Source: Blakeslea trispora (lineage: Eukaryota; Mucoromycota; Mucoromycetes; Mucorales; Choanephoraceae). Taken from it: a DNA stretch of 64,000 nt. The stretch is taken from positions 1 through 64,000 of the forward strand of contig JAIWNE010000110.1 in NCBI GenBank assembly GCA_025331445.1, read 5' to 3'. Shown here in pieces: positions 59,245-64,000 of the stretch (position 1 is the first letter of the stretch; the number at the start of each line of letters is the position of its first letter). Under the pieces are notes generated by a model that had not been told where the DNA came from, did not search any database, and saw only the letters and a program-made list of their open reading frames with translations. Both the position numbers and the translations under genes were made by a program.

Positions 59245-59649
59245 ATGATAAGAACGAATCACAGTCCTTCACTCCCTCCCCTTTTTCCGTAATTACTTGA
59301 GCATTGATGACCAATTGTGTATAAAGTGATAGGATTCTTCTATCATTAAATGTATAAAGATGGCTAAAGCAGTGTCAATTTCTTTGCCGCAATAGATAGA
59401 ATTGAATGTCTCCAAAATCCAACTAGGACTATGTCTTGGGTCTGAAAGAAAAAGATAGTCAAGTAGCGGTAAAATCAACCTGATTGGCATAACTCGAATT
59501 GACTCGGTGCATATCATGGTAGCCACTGCTACTAACATTTCTTTATTTAGGCAAAAATTTCAGTATCCGAGTAATCATGTGTGTGAATCTCACTTTTAAA
59601 AAAAAATAAAGTTGCTTTAACTACCTTTGTCTTTCTAATCGAAACAAAC
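59245..59649. other. Intergenic, PRO2 promoter, possible small minus-strand exon
   Basis: A minus-strand frame (59293-59538) reads HSPSWILETFNSIYCGKEI and IFIHLMIEESYHFI, preceded by a good acceptor (TTTTTCTTTCAG, ending at 59441). No matching first exon could be joined with confidence, so it is not called. The last 60 bases are the PRO2 leader. Confidence 0.35.
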
Positions 59650-61232
59650 ATGTCTAGCCCCATCGTCGAAACTGCTCGTGCCGCTCGCCTTGCTTCTGTG
59701 AGCTTGCAATCAGTTACGGATCAACAAAAGAATGAAGCTCTTTTGAGAATCAAGCAAGTTTTGAGTGAACGTCGAGACGAGATCTTTAAAGCTAATGAAG
59801 AAGATAAAAAGGTAATCCAAAGCATGAAGAGGCGCATGCGAAGACTAAACAATTGTTTCGTGCGTACCAGATTGCTGAAGAATTAGTTAGCCAAGGAAAG
59901 CTTTCTGCATCTTTGTTTAAGCGTCTGGACGTCTGTCAAGGTGATAAGTTTGACACAATTCTCTCTGGCGTGAGTGATATTACTCAACTTCCTGACCCTA
60001 CTAAAAAAGTCACTATGGCAACAAAGCTAGACGATGGTCTTGAGCTCTACCGTGTCACAGTTCCTGTTGGCGTCTTGTTGACAATCTTTGAAGCACGCCC
60101 TGAAGTGGTCGTTAACATTAGTTGTCTAGCCCTTAAATCTGGCAATGCTGTCATTTTGAAGGGTGGAAAAGAAGCCACTCATACAAACGCTGCATTGGCT
60201 CGTGTCATTCAAGATGCTTTGGACAGTTTGCCTGAATCTAACGGTATTCCTAAAACAGCTGTACAAATTGTGGAAACACGTGAAGATATCAGTGCTTTGT
60301 TGGATTTGGATCGCTACATTGACTTGGTAGTCCCTAGAGGCAGTAATAGTTTGGTCAAATACATTCAAAACAACACAAGGTAAGCAAACTATATAACTTG
60401 AATTACAATTAATGAAAAAGAAACTGAAAAAACTCTTTTGTCTTTCTGCTGTTATCATTGCCAATTAGAATTCCAGTGCTTGGCCATGCTGACGGGATTT
60501 GTTCTGTGTATGTAGACAAAGAAGCAGACATTCAAAAGGCAGTTAAGATTGTGACTGATTCCAAGGTAAAAAAAAAAATAACCCTAAAGATAAGCATAAG
60601 CTCAAAACTTACTCATATCTTGATAGACAAATTATACTGCTGCCTGCAATGCTGCAGAAACATTGTTAATCCATGAGGAACTTCTGCAATCAAAAAGCTT
60701 TACTACTATTGCTCTTGGTCTTTTGGATGCTGGTGTTACTCTCAAGTGTGAAAAGAATGTTTTTGAATTTTTACTCGGATCGGATACTATTTCACAAGAA
60801 TACAAACAAAACAAAGTTCAAGGAGCTATAGAGGAAGATTTTTATACTGAATTCTTGGATTTAGTGATGGCTGTCAAGACTGTAAAGGATGTTGATGCTG
60901 CTGTAGTACATATCAATGATCACGGATCAAAACACACGGATGCCATTGTGACTGAAAACAAAGAAACAGCCGAGTACTTCATGACTCGTGTAGATGCTGC
61001 CGGCTGTTACTGGAATGCCAGTACTCGTTTTGCTGATGGATTTCGCTATGGTTTTGGTGCCGAAGTAGGTGTCAGTACAAACAAGACTCATGCACGTGGT
61101 CCTGTTGGTCTTGATGGTTTAGTTATCTACAAATACAAATTGTTTGGTAATGGCGAAGGAGCTGGAGACTATGGTTCTGGCAAAAAACAATATAAGCATG
61201 AACTGATCCAGCCCTCCGAATATAAAATCTAA
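59650..61232 (+). CDS. PRO2: γ-Glutamyl phosphate reductase
   Basis: Four exons (59650-59811, 59871-60379, 60469-60565, 60627-61232) give 457 residues, the normal length. Family motifs include [54 protein letters not shown], and [17 protein letters not shown] with catalytic Cys263. The C-terminus has [18 protein letters not shown] and GPVGLDGL. The enzyme reduces γ-glutamyl phosphate with NADPH to glutamate-5-semialdehyde, the second step of proline synthesis. It is a cytosolic member of the aldehyde-dehydrogenase superfamily, homologous to bacterial ProA. Fungal proA and proB activities are separate, as here; no kinase domain is fused. Confidence 0.94.
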
Positions 61233-61394
61233 TAAACTTTCTTTGGAGAATGTCTGATCGCCTAACAGTCAGTTTTGTTTTTTGCTATAACTTATTTAAA
61301 CAACATTCCTAAGATTGTAACAAAGTCTACTAGCTTCGTATAAAAATCCATTGAAATTCTGTAAACTTCCTGCTCTTTACCTACACTCGCCAAA

Positions 61395-63085
61395 ATGAAA
61401 TCGATCATCTTTGCTTCAGTTGCTTTGGTTGTTGCAGCAAGCGCACAAGTGTTCCCTAACACTAACGCTCAATTGCGTAAGTAGATCAAAGAAAAAAAAA
61501 GACATGCAGAATCTAAATCACTCACTACTTTTTTTTTACATAGCTCGTTCATGTCAAAATGACATGTACTTTATTCCTCCCAGATTTGTATCTCAAGACA
61601 GAGCTGGTGATGTCTGTCGCGCTTTCGGTGGTCGTTTGGTTGATGTTTCAAACAACAACTTCCTTCCTCTTACAACTTTGGCTGCTACATGTTTAGGTCC
61701 TCAATCCCGTGCTTGGATTAGGTAATGAAAAGCCTCTTCAAATAGAAAGTGTTGTTTCTAATCATTTGATGTATAGAACTTGGGATGGCAACAACTACAA
61801 CTCAAACTGTTTAGCTATTTACACTGGTGTTGGCTACCCAGGCGGTGCAATCAACTTGGATTGTACTGGCCAAAACTTTAATCCTCCTATCTGTATGCGC
61901 ACAGGTGGCCACCATCCCATGGTATACCCTCACTCTATGCCTACCATTGTTGGCCCAAGCACCACCACAAGCTCTACTAGCTCTACCAGCGTTGCTCAAT
62001 CCACTGCCGTTGTTACTTCCACCGCTGTTGTTACTTCCACCGCTGTCGTTACTCCTCCAGTTATCCCCACTCCAAATGCTGCTCAAGCCAGTCTTCTTGG
62101 TCTTGCCGCCGAGCTTTCAGATGTTGCTGCTGGCGTTTCGTCTTCCGCTTCAGAGGCTTCTGTCATTGCATCCGAAATTTCCTTGTTTGCTATTGACTTG
62201 ACTGCTCCCACTACTACTCCTGTTGTTGTTCCCCCCACTCCCGCTCAAGCTACTGTTGCAAGCTTGGCTGCTGAGCTCTCAGATGTTGCCGTTGGTATCT
62301 CCGCCTCTGCTTCTGAAGCTTCTGTAATTGCCTCTGAGTTATCTGTTCTCGCAACCGGTTTGCCTACTCCTGCTGTAGCTGCCCCCATTGTTGCTGCTCC
62401 TGTTGCACCCGTCCTTGGCGGTCCTGCTGCACGTGTTATTGTTGCTCCCGTTATTCATCAAGTTGTAGCTGATCCCCAAGTTAGTCTTCTTGGTCTTGCT
62501 GCTGAGCTTTCAGATGTTGCCTCCGGTATCTCTGCTTCAGCTTCTCAAGCTGGCGTAATTGCATCTGATGTTTCTGTTCTTGCTGTCAACTTACCTGCCA
62601 CACCTACCGTCACCACCCCCACTGTTACCCCCACTCCTACTCCTACACCCGATGCCGCTCAAGCTAGTGTTGCAAGCTTGGCCGCTGAGCTCTCAGATGT
62701 TGCCAGTGGTATCTCCGCCTCTGCTTCTGAAGCTTCTTCAATTGCATCAGTCCTTTCTAGCATTGTCACTGCTACAGGTGCTCCAGCTGCCCCCACCGTT
62801 GCTCCTGGTGTCCCCGTCGTTGCTCCTGGTCCAGTTGATCCCATCCTCAATAACCCAGTAGCAGAACCCACTGATGTAGTTGATCCCATCCTCAATAACC
62901 CAGTAGCACAACCCACTGATGTAGTTGATCCCATCCTCAATAACCCAGTAGCACAACCCACTGATGTAGTTGATCCCATCCTCAATAACCCAGTAGCACA
63001 ACCCACTGATGTAGTTGATCCCATCCTCAATAACCCAGTAGCAGTACCCACTGATGTTACCATTTTTGAAACAACAAGTATCTAA
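61395..63085 (+). CDS. Secreted repeat-rich protein with C-type-lectin-like N-terminal domain
   Basis: Three exons (61395-61476, 61544-61721, 61777-63085) give 522 residues. A signal peptide (MKSIIFASVALVVAASAQV) is followed by a ~110-residue domain with six Cys (SCQND, DVCRAFGG, ATCLG, SNCLAI, LDCTG, PICMR). Its FGGRLVDVSNNNF and AWIRTWDG motifs recall C-type-lectin-like folds. A Ser/Thr linker (TTTSSTSSTSV) suggests O-glycosylation. Four ~40-residue repeats follow (AQASLLGLAAELSDVA, then SASEASVIASE), separated by Pro/Val/Thr-rich spacers. The C-terminus is five 15-residue repeats (VDPILNNPVAQPTDV). No GPI signal is evident. It is probably a wall or extracellular glycoprotein. Expression data and ligand are unknown. 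Confidence 0.75.
62834..63058 (+). repeat. 45-bp coding minisatellite, five copies
   Basis: Five head-to-tail 45-bp units begin at 62834, 62879, 62924, 62969 and 63014. Units 2-4 are identical; units 1 and 5 differ by a few bases (PVAEP and PVAVP instead of PVAQP). The unit length is a multiple of three, so copy-number change keeps the frame. Such near-identity points to recent expansion or homogenisation. Confidence 0.9.
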
Positions 63086-64000
63086 GGTCAAACTATTTAA
63101 ATTATTTATTATACACACATTCATGTAGAATGAAGCTTATTAGAATAAATTATTGCTTGCATGCTACATAAAACATATTGGCTTCTAAATATAAAGCATC
63201 TACGCGTTTCTTTATTAACATAAAATATTACTTTCATCTATGGGAAATCTCCTTTATTACAATAGAGAAATATGTTAAAGCCATAATTTGCAAAATCATT
63301 GGTTTAGTATTTTTTTTTTTTGAAAAAAAGGGATCAAATAAAACCAATTTCCAGGCTCGCTGTTGTCATATCGTTTCTAATAGAAGAAAAAATACGCAAT
63401 GCAACTCTATGTGAAGTATACTTTGCATGCGCATAACTAAGATTGAGCTTTTCGACGATTACATTTAGTCGCAGTGGTCTTCAGAGCGCAAAAACAATCA
63501 TTTCAGCCAACAATGAAGCCACTTTAGAATATACAGTAATTGCAATAAAAAACAAATAGAGGCTCAATCATTCATAATATAAACTCGCTATCCTAATCAA
63601 TGAAGTATTGTTTATTATTTGCTGTTTGTTTGTGTTATGATCAGCATACTTGAACGGTCTTACTATCAGCAAACCTGAAGTAAGAACCAAAACGATAAAA
63701 AAGTAATTCTTGAGTATGTATGTACATGAAGGTTGTTTCTTTTTATTGTATTTTATATGTGTAAAAAAAGAGGAGTAACAAAGGAGTAAGAATGAGTAAA
63801 AAAAAAAATGTCATGTTGATCTTTGTTTTATCGGAAGAAAATGGAATGATTAAATAAAATATGTGATTGATGCATATGCATATGTATATGTATACATCTA
63901 AATATATACATATATATAGCATTGTGTATATGATTGCACTGGTTGTAAAAAGAAAAAGCAAAAGTGTGTATATGTATGTGTATGTGTTTATATATATGGG
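63086..64000. other. Intergenic at right window edge
   Basis: AT-rich DNA after the repeat-protein gene. It ends in a TA/TG-rich microsatellite-like stretch (63871-64000, many ATATGTAT-type units). No gene is supported; the minus-strand frame at 63743-63961 is low-complexity. Confidence 0.5.

Noticed and set aside
62659..63124. Minus-strand frames with repeated GLLRMGSTTSVGCA or CYWVIEDGINYISG units
   Set aside because: They are antisense readings of the 45-bp coding repeats of the secreted protein.
63860..64000. TA/TG-rich end of the window as an origin or telomere
   Set aside because: Only a microsatellite-like stretch without ARS or telomere repeat units.

Overview
The window is a 64 kb piece of an AT-rich fungal nuclear genome, most likely from Mucorales (Mucoromycota). 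It has dense genes on both strands, many short GT-AG introns (mostly 45-80 nt), pyrimidine-rich promoters and fungal orthologues such as YTM1, SNF1, SEC1, ALE1, COA3 and a SAL1-type carrier. It also carries decayed Tc1/mariner-like and FAR1-MULE-OTU transposons. The species is not identified. Gene models were spliced by hand: each multi-exon CDS was joined at GT-AG sites and its total coding length checked to be a multiple of three.

Layout. 0-5 kb: a truncated homeodomain gene, a C2H2 zinc-finger gene and a dead DDE transposase. 5-13 kb: a double-bromodomain protein, an F-box/WD40 protein, a small secreted Cys-rich protein, YTM1, an SPC24-like kinetochore subunit and a convergent coiled-coil gene whose stop codon overlaps that of SPC24. 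13-18 kb: decayed accessory DNA with a FAR1/MULE transposase, an OTU protease domain and coding-like remnants. 18-26 kb: SNF1 (14 exons), an unusual ECH-fold fusion protein and an amino-acid permease with an 11-nt exon. 26-28.8 kb: gene-poor, with tRNA-Gly(UCC) and a solo LTR with a 5-bp target duplication. 28.8-40.3 kb: a tail-anchored coiled-coil protein, a Zn2Cys6 regulator, an MBOAT acyltransferase, SEC1, a second tail-anchored protein and a NUP57/NUP54-like nucleoporin. 40.4-41.7 kb: a decayed Tc1-like element with two nested inverted-repeat pairs. 41.9-54 kb: a GH5 glucanase, a 2.9 kb gene desert, a very large kinesin-4, a disordered protein with KEN-box and RVxF-like motifs, and COA3. 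55-63 kb: a Ca2+-regulated mitochondrial carrier, a possibly frameshifted gene, PRO2 and a secreted repeat-rich protein with a 45-bp minisatellite.

Most genes are housekeeping and there is no operon-like logic. Loose functional neighbours are SPC24 beside a coiled-coil gene, and kinesin-4 beside the KEN/RVxF protein. The most unusual items are the ECH fusion (two-repeat N-terminus, apparently missing catalytic Glu residues, CPVTG-type tail), the MULE-OTU element, the solo LTR, the nested inverted-repeat element, and a diverged repeat shared by 16.8 kb and 40.6 kb whose minus strand keeps similar protein.
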